Of a DNA stretch of 45,680 nt, positions 32,779 through 43,900 are shown piece by piece (positions within the stretch are counted from its first letter, which is position 1; every line of letters starts with the position of its first letter). The DNA comes from JAHJEM01 sp043805315. GTDB taxonomy: Archaea > Nanobdellota > Nanobdellia > Woesearchaeales > JAHJEM01. The DNA lies in the NCBI GenBank assembly GCA_043805315.1, contig JAZDID010000120.1, positions 1-45,680 of the forward strand, given 5' to 3'. The notes under the pieces were generated by a model that was not told the origin of the DNA, did no database searches, and saw nothing but the letters and a program-made list of their open reading frames with translations. Made by a program: the position numbers and the translations under genes.

Positions 32779-35700
32779 ATGAAACGGGAAGGAAAAAAAG
32801 GAGAGAAAATGGATACGGCACAACAGCAGAGCCGCCTCTGGCGGCACAAGAGTCTTACGGCGAAAAAGCCGGGCTTCATGCAGGCTCAGGCGCTCCAGCC
32901 AGGCAGGAGACTCCTTCCCGCTGCCGGCCAGGGCACTCGACCTAGCGACAGCTCTCGCCTCCGAACAAAACAGCGCTCAACTACCTGCTGTTCAACTAAA
33001 CAGCGCTCAACATATGCCTTCCTCATGGGTGCGCTCCTCTTCGTGTTCGCCTTCTCAATGGTGCACGGCGCATTTGCAGCGCAGCTTCCCCTGCCGATCG
33101 ACGCGGCAACAAAGGCAGGCTTGCCCTCGTTTGTGCTCAACTCCTCAGACCTCATCGGAGACAGGGGAGAATATGCAAACCCCTCTGTTGCTGACCTGGA
33201 TGCTGACGGCGATTATGACATCGTGCTCGGCCTGAACAATGGCCTGCTCGAGTGGTGGAGAAATGACGGAAGCAATACCGCGCCGCTCTGGGTCTTGGCC
33301 AACGGCAGCATGATAGGAGATTACGCTGACCAATCCTCTCCGACCCTGACAGACTTTGACAACGATGGAGACTTTGACCTTTTCGTGGGCTACGGCAACA
33401 GCTACCTCTATTATTTCCAAAACACAGGCACTCCCCAGGCTCCCAGCTTCACCTATGTCAGGCGCATGCTGAGCGTAGGAAGCAATGCCATGCCTGAGGC
33501 GATAGATTACAACAAGGACGGGAATGTGGACATGTACTACGGCCGAGAAAACCCCAACATATACAAGCTCAAGAATGACGTCGGAGAGAGCGGCTTTGAC
33601 TTCAACCACTTCTACTTCCCCGACGTGGGCTCTTACTCGTCAGTATTCCTCGCTGATGTAGACGCTGACGGAGATTTTGATGCCTTCATCGGCGGGAATG
33701 ACGGCAATGTCTGGCTGTTCAAGAATCTTGGAGGATCATCGCCAAATGTTTTCGGCACAGCGAACAAGGATTACTTTGACTCGGGAACCGTGTTGTTTGA
33801 TGTTGGCAGCAGGGCAGACCCTACATTAGCAGACCTTGATGCTGACGGAGACCTTGACCTGCTCATCGGCAAGAGCGACGGCACGTTCACCTACTACAGG
33901 AATGACGGCACAGCGCGCAACGCATTCTGGACCCTCGTGCCCAATTACCTGACCGCAGATGCAGGAGACAATGCAGCGGCGACGCTCGCGGACCTGGACA
34001 ATGACGCAGACCTTGACCTGGTCATCGGGAACAATGCAGGATTCATATCCTATTATGTCAATGAGGGAACTCCTCAGGACGCAAACTTTGTCCTTTCTGG
34101 AAGCAGCCTTGTCGGAGACGTGGGCACTGACGCGAATCCAGAGCTGCGAGACCTTGATAATGACGGGAAATATGACCTTGCAGTCGGCAGGAGCGATGGG
34201 ATCATCCTCTTCTACAGAAACACCGGCACGCCAATCTCCGCCACCTTCACTGCTGCAGGAAATGTGCTTGACGACTACATCGACTATACAACGCCGAGCT
34301 TCGCAGACCTTGACGGGGACGGCGACCTTGACCTCGCAACCGGGGCAGGAGACATCGGCGGATGGGTCTCCCTGATAGAGAACACCGGAAGCCTGACCAA
34401 TTTCAGCTTCTCCAACAAGAACACCTTCTGGTTCGACAATACCGGGAGGGGAAGGACTCCTGACTTCGCAGACTTTGACAAGGACGGAGACCAGGACATG
34501 GTCATCGGACAGGAAGATGGCTATGTTTATTATTTCCGGAATGACGGGACTGCCCAAAAGCCATCCTGGGCAAGCGCGCGTGACTGGATAGGCGACTGGG
34601 GCAGTTGGACATCCCCTTCCTTCGGAGACCTGAACAATGACGGCGAGATTGACTTCATCTTGGGCGGGAGCGATTTCAATGTCTTCTACTACTTCAAGAA
34701 TGACGTCTTGGAAAGCGGGTTCAACTTTGTACAGAACACCTCAGACCTCATCGGCGACATCGGCAGCTATGCAGACCCCAAGTTCGCAGACATGGACGCT
34801 GACGGCGATTTCGACCTCTTCATTGGCACGGTAGATGGCAGGGTACGCTACTACAAAAATATCGGCAGCGCGCAAGTGCCTATTTTTGTCTCTCAAGCAG
34901 ATCCCATACCAGACCAGGGAGACTGGACTTCAATCACAACAGGAGACCTTGACGCAGATGAGGATTTAGACCTCCTCCTTGGAACATACAATGACCAGTA
35001 TGTGCGCTATTACAGAAATACTGGCAACGCAACCAACTTCAACTTTGTCCAGGCATCGACCAACCTGCTGAACAGCTACTGCAGGCCAGGAGACGGCAAC
35101 TCCAGGTGCACCCCAGAGCTTGTTGATCTTGACAATGACGGAGATCTCGATTTGCTCGTTTCGCTCTGGAATGGCTATACAAGATATTGGCGAAATGACG
35201 GCACTCCTACAATTGCTGTCTGGTCTGACCAGGGAGATATCATTGGAAACATTGGCACCGGTGGCAAACCAACTGTTGCTGACCTTGATTATGATGGAGA
35301 CAAAGATGTCCTGCTCGGCAGGTCTGACGGCATGACATTCTATTATAAGAACACAGGCAGCGCGACAAGCCCGAGCTTCACCTCTATTTATGCAGGTCCA
35401 GGAGGCTCCCAGTATTTACCTAATCAGGGAAACTACGCAAAGCCAGCATTCGCAGACCTCAACAATGACGGCAACATTGACGTGGCAGTCGGATTGGAGT
35501 CCGGCCTGACAGCATTATACTTCAACCAGGGCCATTGGCAGACCAGCCAGCAGAAAGGAGATAACCCCACCTGGATATACCAGGACAGCAACCTCTTCGA
35601 CGCTATTTGCGAGCCGAACCAGGGCACAGGCTACTGCAACGGGGAGCTTGTGGACATTGACAATGATGGAGACCTCGATGTGGTCGGCGGTAATTACTAT

Positions 35701-37350
35701 TACGGCCCGAGGTTCTGGGAGAATGTCGGCAATAGCCAGGTCTACTCATTCCTTGTCCGGCAGACCCTCGTGAGTGATTATGGCGACTCCCATGATACGA
35801 CCATGGGCGACTTTGACAATGATGGAGACCTGGACATGATGATAGGTTATAGTGATGGCAGGGTCATGTATTTCAAGAACGTGGGGACAGCCCAGACTCC
35901 CTCATTCACCACAGTCTATAGAGGAGATGACGGCTCGTATTATCTCACTGACCTCGGTGATTACGCGCGTGTCGGAGCTGTTGACATCAACAATGACGGG
36001 CTTATGGACCTCTCGTTCACAGAGACGAACGGGCCAAACGAGCAGTACTTCCTGAGAAACAAGGGCGTGCTTGCAGATCCAGTGCAGAAAGCAAGAGACA
36101 CCACATGGGTGAGCGATGGCATTGTGCTCACAAATCCTGCAAACTACAACAACAACAAGCCCAGCGCAGCAGATGTTGACGGTGACGGCGACATTGACCT
36201 TGTTGTGGGAGACGAATATGAGCGCCTCTTATACTATCGTAATGAAGGCACGCACAATGCACCAAATTACGTGCTTGACTCTGTGCTCTTTGACTTCAAC
36301 ACTTACTATGCACGGCCAGCACTCCTGGATTATGACGGAGATGGCGACTTTGACCTGCTCTCAGGAAGATATTACGGCCTTTTGCAGTATATCACCAACA
36401 GGGGAAGCTATGCAACAGCCACAACCCTCACCTTGAAAGACCAGCAGAGCCAGGCCATCGTCGCTGCGAGCGTCGTGTTCAGCGACGACTCAGGCATCGT
36501 GTGCAGCAACCAGACCGATGCCAAGGGACAGGTGCGCTGCCCGATCACGTTCGTGGGCAGCAAAGGAAGGATAAGCGTCACTGGAGGAGCTCCGGGGACA
36601 GCAACGCTCGGTGTGTTCTCGCCGAACTCGCGGGGAAACACCTATATGACGCTCCAGAACCCAGCGTCGACATTCAGCGTCGACCTCGCGAGGTTCCTGT
36701 TCCAGACCTATGGCCTGAACAACGTAGCCAAGCCGATGCACATCACTGTCCAAGATGGCGGGACGACACTCTTCTCAGAGCTCACCCAGGACAATGGATT
36801 CATTGACGGGTTCTTCCCGCAGAAATACCTGGAGAACAGGCAGGAGCCCTTCACCCAGAACAGGATCCAGTACGATGTCACGCTGGAGCGGAATAACGAT
36901 TACGCCTCTGACCTCGACTTGGATGGCGTGTTCGTGCCGAACGAGATCAACTTCAACGGCGATGCAGAGAGCACGAAGCTGTACAAGTTCATCAGCGCGC
37001 ACCAGATGTCGACAGACGCAGAGTACAAGGGATTCATCATCTACCCTGCACTGACTGCGCAGCGCGCCTACCACTTGGCAGACAGCGTGCCTACCGACTT
37101 TACCTACGCGCACCAGCTCACCGCGAGCTACCTAGGCCAGTCCTGCGCAAAGAACGCGAGCAGCACGAGTATTCTGGTGAACTCGACTGACACTGGCTGC
37201 AGTTTCCTGGCGAACCCGGTACAGACTGCAGGAGATTGGGTGAAATACGAGTTCACGGTCAGGACACCCTCACTCGACCTGTTCATCATGCAGGGGCTGA
37301 CCAACCAAAGCTACAGCTTCCCGGCAGCGCAGCTGAGCCTGATATCATAA
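32779..37350 (+). CDS. Secreted FG-GAP/VCBS repeat beta-propeller protein
   Basis: The 1523-residue protein starts at ATG 32779. A basic, about 80-residue N-terminal extension precedes a hydrophobic signal core (AFLMGALLFVFAFSMVHGAFA). About twenty FG-GAP/VCBS units follow, each with a Ca2+-binding D-x-D-x-D-G-D-x-D loop (for example DLDADGDLDLLIG) and then a YYRN/KNTGT...P.F strand, over about residues 115-1215. The number fits three seven-bladed propellers of the integrin type. The last 300 residues form beta-sandwich domains, one resembling a carboxypeptidase-regulatory fold (LTLKDQQSQAIVAASVVFSD). No catalytic motif is seen; binding of a ligand or partner is most likely. It begins 31-46 bp after the giant subtilase gene, with no promoter between. 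N-x-S/T sequons are frequent in the C-terminal part. Confidence 0.9.
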   Translation: MKREGKKGEKMDTAQQQSRLWRHKSLTAKKPGFMQAQALQPGRRLLPAAGQGTRPSDSSRLRTKQRSTTCCSTKQRSTYAFLMGALLFVFAFSMVHGAFAAQLPLPIDAATKAGLPSFVLNSSDLIGDRGEYANPSVADLDADGDYDIVLGLNNGLLEWWRNDGSNTAPLWVLANGSMIGDYADQSSPTLTDFDNDGDFDLFVGYGNSYLYYFQNTGTPQAPSFTYVRRMLSVGSNAMPEAIDYNKDGNVDMYYGRENPNIYKLKNDVGESGFDFNHFYFPDVGSYSSVFLADVDADGDFDAFIGGNDGNVWLFKNLGGSSPNVFGTANKDYFDSGTVLFDVGSRADPTLADLDADGDLDLLIGKSDGTFTYYRNDGTARNAFWTLVPNYLTADAGDNAAATLADLDNDADLDLVIGNNAGFISYYVNEGTPQDANFVLSGSSLVGDVGTDANPELRDLDNDGKYDLAVGRSDGIILFYRNTGTPISATFTAAGNVLDDYIDYTTPSFADLDGDGDLDLATGAGDIGGWVSLIENTGSLTNFSFSNKNTFWFDNTGRGRTPDFADFDKDGDQDMVIGQEDGYVYYFRNDGTAQKPSWASARDWIGDWGSWTSPSFGDLNNDGEIDFILGGSDFNVFYYFKNDVLESGFNFVQNTSDLIGDIGSYADPKFADMDADGDFDLFIGTVDGRVRYYKNIGSAQVPIFVSQADPIPDQGDWTSITTGDLDADEDLDLLLGTYNDQYVRYYRNTGNATNFNFVQASTNLLNSYCRPGDGNSRCTPELVDLDNDGDLDLLVSLWNGYTRYWRNDGTPTIAVWSDQGDIIGNIGTGGKPTVADLDYDGDKDVLLGRSDGMTFYYKNTGSATSPSFTSIYAGPGGSQYLPNQGNYAKPAFADLNNDGNIDVAVGLESGLTALYFNQGHWQTSQQKGDNPTWIYQDSNLFDAICEPNQGTGYCNGELVDIDNDGDLDVVGGNYYYGPRFWENVGNSQVYSFLVRQTLVSDYGDSHDTTMGDFDNDGDLDMMIGYSDGRVMYFKNVGTAQTPSFTTVYRGDDGSYYLTDLGDYARVGAVDINNDGLMDLSFTETNGPNEQYFLRNKGVLADPVQKARDTTWVSDGIVLTNPANYNNNKPSAADVDGDGDIDLVVGDEYERLLYYRNEGTHNAPNYVLDSVLFDFNTYYARPALLDYDGDGDFDLLSGRYYGLLQYITNRGSYATATTLTLKDQQSQAIVAASVVFSDDSGIVCSNQTDAKGQVRCPITFVGSKGRISVTGGAPGTATLGVFSPNSRGNTYMTLQNPASTFSVDLARFLFQTYGLNNVAKPMHITVQDGGTTLFSELTQDNGFIDGFFPQKYLENRQEPFTQNRIQYDVTLERNNDYASDLDLDGVFVPNEINFNGDAESTKLYKFISAHQMSTDAEYKGFIIYPALTAQRAYHLADSVPTDFTYAHQLTASYLGQSCAKNASSTSILVNSTDTGCSFLANPVQTAGDWVKYEFTVRTPSLDLFIMQGLTNQSYSFPAAQLSLIS
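32970..33011 (+). repeat. Two ACAGCGCTCAAC repeats inside the signal-peptide extension
   Basis: The 12-mer occurs at 32970-32981 and 33000-33011, both within a slightly longer shared block (AAACAGCGCTCAAC). It is translated twice as TKQRST. The same 12-mer occurs twice in the noncoding array at 6571 and 6621, in a different context. Confidence 0.55.
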
Positions 37351-37402
37351 GCAAGGCATCACGAGGAACAACGTGCAACGCAGACAAACACAGGAAAAGG
37401 GC

Positions 37403-37972
37403 ATGCTCGACATGAGCATGTTCTCGACGAGGAAGCATTCCTGGATAGCGGCAGCTCTGCCGACCCTGCTCATGCTGGCTGCTATACTAATCGTAGGAGC
37501 GGCGCTGTCCGGATGCATCGAATACAACGGAGCGACAGTTCGAGTGACAGAAGTGGAAAAGGAACGGACGCACGAGTTCAGGATGGTGAGCGACGGCCAG
37601 CGCACCCTGCTTGAAGGGGCATTCAGCATCGACGGCAAATCCTATCCCGGCGAGATCTACTACGACGGGAAGAACAGCTACATCCTGCGCAAGAATCCAA
37701 ACCAGTGCATCAGCTATGACATCCCTGACAAGCTGCTGTTCGGCTTCAGGCCAATACCAGCACCTGCCGAAGAGGCCGCGTCTGGAGTCACTGTCCTCGA
37801 GAAAGACAGCAAAGACAGACCTATCATGTACAAACTTGTGGATCAGGGCATGACCTCCATCGTGGAGATCAATGGCATTGACCAGGCAACAGACGCGGGA
37901 AAAGGGTTCGACTTCAAGACGATTGATACGGGTACATGCATCAATGAAGGAGAGGTATATACTATTGGATAG
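37403..37972 (+). CDS. Small lipoprotein, unknown function
   Basis: The product has about 189 residues from ATG 37403, with AGGAAAAGG just upstream (an in-frame GTG at 37373 and ATGs at 37412 and 37418 are alternatives). It has a signal sequence ending in the lipobox ALSGC, so the mature protein is probably lipid-anchored outside the cell. The mature part is a small beta-rich domain: EKERTHEFRMVSDGQRTLLEGAFSIDGKSYPGEIYYDGKNSYILR, with two further Cys (NQCISY and GTCINEG) that could form a disulfide. The stop codon overlaps the TTG start of the giant gene downstream by 8 bp, so the two are translationally coupled. It may anchor or assemble that protein. The family is not recognised. Confidence 0.75.
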   Translation: MLDMSMFSTRKHSWIAAALPTLLMLAAILIVGAALSGCIEYNGATVRVTEVEKERTHEFRMVSDGQRTLLEGAFSIDGKSYPGEIYYDGKNSYILRKNPNQCISYDIPDKLLFGFRPIPAPAEEAASGVTVLEKDSKDRPIMYKLVDQGMTSIVEINGIDQATDAGKGFDFKTIDTGTCINEGEVYTIG

Positions 37973-40900
37973 GCAAACTCTAGAGGGGAAACGGGGAAGG
38001 GGGAAACAAGGGAAGAGCCTGTTCTCTGCCGGAGCATTGCTCCTGCTCTTGCTCCTGCTCTCTCTTCTCATGGCAGGCCTTGCCCTCGCAGCAACCCGCA
38101 AGCCGATTGTCCATCCGATCACCCTGCCGCCCCAGGTCCAGGTCCTGTTCCCGAACAATGGGGAGAACATCACCACACGCACCCTCAATGTCAGCTGGAA
38201 CGCCTTTGACCCGGACGGAGACGTGGTCACGCTCAACATCTTCGTGGACAGGAATAGTGACCCTGCAGACGGCTCCATCCAGGTCGCGTCGAGCGAGCCG
38301 AACGACGGCTGGTACATCCTCGACCTCCTCCCTCTTGCGCTTCCAGAGGACTATTACTACATCCGCGTGGACGCTGTCGCAGACATTGAACGGGTGACTG
38401 ATTATGCTGACCTGCCGTTCTACAAAGGAGGATTTGCTGTCAACTACAGCTCTGGACAGTACCAGGCGAGTGTCCTGCTTGTCCAGCAGCCAGAGATCAC
38501 TGTCTCGCCAGACCTCGCACCGCTCGGGAGAGGCATCTACCCGATCAGGTTCACTGTCCGCGACCCCAACCATGAGTCCCTGTTCGGCACATTCTATTAC
38601 TCGAGCTCGCCTGGCCAGCGCCAGAACCTCATCAGCCAGAACATTCCCCTTTCGAACATCTGCACTGATCCTGACGGCGATACTGCCACTGCCAACAACT
38701 GCACGCTGTACTGGAACACAACGCTCAACGCGAACGTGTCTATCGACATCGTGGCTACCAACACCCACCTTGAGGGGAATGCGAGCACACCACTCGTGCA
38801 GTTCGACAACAACCCTGAGGTCCAGGTCCTGTTCCCGAACGGCGGAGAGGAGCTCACGGACCGGTATGTGACCGCATCCTGGACAGCGGGAGACGTGGCT
38901 AACTTCAGCGTCCTCATCGACCTGTACTATGACGATGATGCAACAGCGTTCAACGGCAGGACCCTCATCGCGAGCGCAGAGCCCAATGACGGCTTCTATG
39001 TCTGGGACCTGCACACCGTGCAGGCAGGCGATTATTACCTGAGCATTGACGCGCGCTCCTCAGGCGTGGACAGCTCTGGCAACCCCATCACCGTGTCAAG
39101 CACTGACTACAGCAATGCCCTGTTCAGGAAGCGGGGCTTCAACGAGTCCTTCACAAGCGTCTTCGTGAGCAACAACTACACGGTCACGGTGAACGAGGCG
39201 CCTGCAGTGGAAGTCACTTCTCCGAACGGCGGAGAAACGATCAACGGGACCCAATCAGTGCAGTTCAATGTCTCAGACCTCCAGGGAGATTTCCTTGCCG
39301 CGAGCATCTACTATTCCACAGTACCCGGAGCAAAGGAGAATCTGATTGGGGCGAACATCTCGCTCAACAGCACCTACTGCGCAGACCCTGACGGGACGAC
39401 ATCCACAGAGAACAGCTGCGCCTATTCTTGGGACACTCTCGGACTGAATGGGAATTATTACCTCGACATCCTGGTGAGCGACTCCATCCTTACGGGATTC
39501 GACAGCTCTGACGCGAGCTTCACCGTGAACAACTATCCGCGAATTATGAACCTAACGGTGAGCAATGTTACGGACCAGAGCAGCCTCATATCCTGGCAGA
39601 CGCCTGACGAGGACACGAACGCCACTGTGCGCTACGGCCTTGACCAAAACCTGACACAGCAGACCTCAACGCTGAGCGTTGGCAGGATACAGGTGATCCT
39701 TCTGCAGAATCTCGTGGGAAACAAGGTCTATTATTTCAGCGCATTAAGCTGTGACGCGACAGGCTTGTGCACGAGCTCGAGCATCAGGAACTTCACGACT
39801 CTCGACAACAGGCCAGCCCTTGCGGTGCTCTCTCCGAATGGAGGAGAGGTCTTCACGACATCACAAGTGAACATCACTTGGAATGCAACAGACCCTGACC
39901 AGGACCCGATCACTCTCGACGTGTACTATGACACCGACAATCTCAGCGTGAACGGCAGGAACCTGATCTCGTCAGGTGAGGTGAATGACGGCTGGCTTGT
40001 CTGGAACATCCAGAACCTGAACAACGGGAATTACTTTGTCAGCATCGATGCAAACACCACAAGCCTGACAGAAGGCCCTGTCATTGTGCAGGACTACTCT
40101 GACAATTCATTCGAGAAGTCAGACATCTCTCTTGTCTACACCAGCAACGCCTACCAGGCTGATGTCTTGAAGAATGCGCCTGTCTCTATTGTTATCGGGG
40201 TGAATGACACAGAGCCGCTCGAAGACAATGTGACCATCAGCTTCAACCTCACAGACCTTGAGGACCAGTTCCTAACTGTATCACTCTTCTATTCTTCAGC
40301 TCCAGGATTGAAAGAGTATGCACTCTTCACTGATCTCATCATCAATGCATCCTTCTGCGCAGTGGTGCAGCAGCACAGCCAAGGAGGCGCCAGCTATGGA
40401 TGCGAGGTTGTCATAGACTCTGACAGCATCAACGGAGACTTCTACCTCGACCTTGAGGCAGACGACAGCATCCACACCAGCCTGAACAGCTCAAGCCTGC
40501 TCGCTTTCAACAACCCGCCGCACTTCATGAACATCCAGGTGCTTGACATCGACACCCACACGGTGCAGGTCAGCTGGCAGACCGCAGAGCTGACGAATGC
40601 GAGCATCAGCTATGGCCTGTCGCAGAATTACACCGACCGTGCTGCGGATAGCAATCCCCTCCTGAACCAATCCCTTGTCCTTGCGAACCTGACCGGCAAT
40701 AGGCGCTACCACTTCATGATCACGAGCTGCGACACCTCAGGAAAGTGCACGAGCACGCAGGACATGAACTTCACAACGCTCAACAACCTGCCCATTGTCC
40801 AGGTCATCTATCCGAACGGCGGCGAGCAGATCGACCAGCAGGTTCTGAACATCCAGTGGTCAGCGGTTGATGAAGACCTCGACCCGGCAACTCTTGATAT

Positions 40901-43900
40901 CTTCTATGACGTCGATGCGAACACGGCGAACGGCAGGTTCCTCATCGCAGCAAACCAGCAGAACAACGGCTCGTACACCTGGGACCTCTCCGGCCTCCAG
41001 CCAGGGCCGTATTATATCAGCATCGATGCCAAGAGCCAGGACCTCAGGCAAGGCCAGGTCACTGTGACTGATTACTCTGACGGGCGGTTCACCAAAGGCC
41101 AGTTCGGAAACACCTTCACGAGCAACTCCTACAATGTGACGGTTTTCAAGAATACCAATCCCTTCGGCAACATCACCTCTCCAACACTGTTCAGCATCCT
41201 GGTGAGGAACACCACGATCAACTTTACCGTGCATGACAATGAGGGAGACGGCCTGTATGCGAGCATCTATTATGGCGGAGAGATATTCCGCAGGCAGCTG
41301 ATCGTTACGAATCCCAGGAATACGCCACTCATCAGCTATCCAGTCTCTGCAGTCATCGACACCAAGACATTGATCGAGCAGCACAAGCTCAGGCCAGACG
41401 CAGTCGAGCTCAAGATCATCGTGGACGGGATAGAAGAGCAGCTCTTCATCGAGTCCGGATTGAACACGAACGCAACCGTCGTCTGGTTCAGCGTCAGCCT
41501 GCAGCCAGGCCAGACCAGGAATGACATCTACCTCTTGTATGGCGCTGCAGCATCATTGGCAATGGAGCGGAGCGAGCCGGATTGGACGAGGTTCTTGCCA
41601 AGCCTCAATGTGCTCGCGAACAAGCCCATCCTCAGCTTCTCATCAGAGGCAGTGGGCTTCCCTGCAGCGAACAGCAATGACAACAACACCGCAACAAAAT
41701 GGAGAGGGACAGGAAGCAGCGATTTCATCAGATACAACCTCACTGGCTTGCACAATCCGTCCATGGTGAAGTTCACCGCAGGATCAGGTACCAACCATTC
41801 CCGTGCCAGGTTCTCTCTCGACAATGCCAATTTCACGGTCATCAATGAGACCACGTTTTGGACAGGAACAGTGCAGAACATCAGCTTCAGGCCGATTGAG
41901 ATGCGCTACCTGCTCATCGACCAGATCACCTCGACGACACAGAGCGACATCTTCGAGATTGAGCTCTTCACCCCCTTGCTCATCCAGGCAGCGATCGGAG
42001 CAGAGAGTGCAGGAAGCAAAGTGCCCATCGTGCTCGGGCTTGACCTGTCCAATCCTGCGACCTGCACAGACCCTGATGGCTCCACAACAACGCCAAACAA
42101 CTGCTCGTACTTCTGGGACATGTCGCAGCTTGACGGAGAGTTCTGCATCAGGCTTGAGACAACCGACCTGATCTCAGAGACCGCAGTGCACGAAGTATGC
42201 AACATCACTATCGACAACATCAATGATTACCCTCTCCTGGTCATCCCGGTTCTGAACCAGCGCTGGGAGGTCAACACAGAGCTGATCAACGCGTTTGACC
42301 TGGATGACTATTTCAGGGATCCGAACAACGACACCCTCACATTCAATGTGACTGGCAACAGCATCATCACTGTAGGAATCGATCCCTTCACGCACCTTGT
42401 GAGCTTCAGCCAGCCGCAGAACTTCACCGGAAAGGAATTCGTGACCTTCATCGCAGACGACGGCTATCGCGGCATCACAGCCAGCAACCTAGTGGAGCTG
42501 TTTGTCACGCCCACAAAGCCGAACATCTCAGGTCTGCCAGACCAGTTCTTGCTTGAGGACTCGCCTATAGGGTTCAGCGTAGACTTATGGAATTATTCAT
42601 CAGATCAGGAAATGAATCTTTCACAGCTCTCCTATGCAGTCGTGAGCCAGACCAATGCCAGCCTGATCAATTGCGTCATCACCGGCGGGCACTTTGCCAC
42701 CTGCCTTGCGCCGCGGGCAAACGCGTCGGGAGAGTCAATCGTCAATGTCAGCGTCTCTGACAGTACATCCTTTGACTATGACTACTTCTCGATCACAGTC
42801 ATCGAGATCAATGACGCGCCTGACATCGCGAACCTGCCGGACAAGACCATCCTGGAGGACCAGGATCCTCCTGACAATTGGATCGACCTCTGGAATTATA
42901 CACAGGATGTTGAAGATCCGGACAGCAGTCTGGCATTCACCATCACAAGCCAGACAAACACCGGCCTGATCAGCTGCGACATTGCCTCGAACAGGTTTGT
43001 GAACTGCTCCAGTCCCTCGCCGACGCAATCAGGATTCAGTGATGTCAGCGTGCAGGCCACGGATACAGGAAACCTGACAGATGCAGACACCTTCAGGGTG
43101 ACCGTCATTCCTGTAGATAACATGCCGGTCATCACCCTGCTTGAACCGGTGAACGGGTATAGTACAATAGATTTCACGCTCAACTTCAGCTACACGGTCA
43201 CAGACATTGACGACACCTGGTTCCTCTGCGACCTGATCATCGACAGCATTGTGCAGGTGAATGACCGAAACGTTAGCAATGGCACAGTTGCCCTGGAAAC
43301 AGTGAGCAACCTTTCGGCAGGCATGCACACCTGGAGAGCCAGGTGCACTGACAGGTCCAACACTGCACTGTCAGAGAACAGGAGCTTCAGCATCTTCACA
43401 GACCTTGAGATTACGACGGCAGACATCACGTTCTCAGATGAGCTGCCCTTGCAGGGAGACACCATCAACATCACTGCAATAGTCAGGAACCTTGGCAGGG
43501 TTGACGCGCTCAATGTCCCTGTCGCATTCTTCCTGAACACCATACGGTTCAGCACCCAGCTCGTCAGCATACCGCAGAACAACTCGAGAAGCATCACGAT
43601 ACCATTCAACACCGGTCCTTTCACAGGGAACAACACCATCCTCGTGAAGGTGAATGAGAACGCGACAATCCAGGAGACCAACCTTGACAACAATAACGCG
43701 AGCAAAGCGCTCTTCATCACCCAGGACATCTTCCCGCCAGCATATGACGGGCTTGTCCAGCTGCCTGCAAACATTACTGAGCAAACAGGGAGTGTGAACA
43801 TCTCTGTCAATGTCACAGACAGGGGTTCAGGAGTCAATCCAACGACTGTGCGCTTGATCTACACCCTTGGAATAGGAGTGCCGCAAGTTGTGGGCATGTC

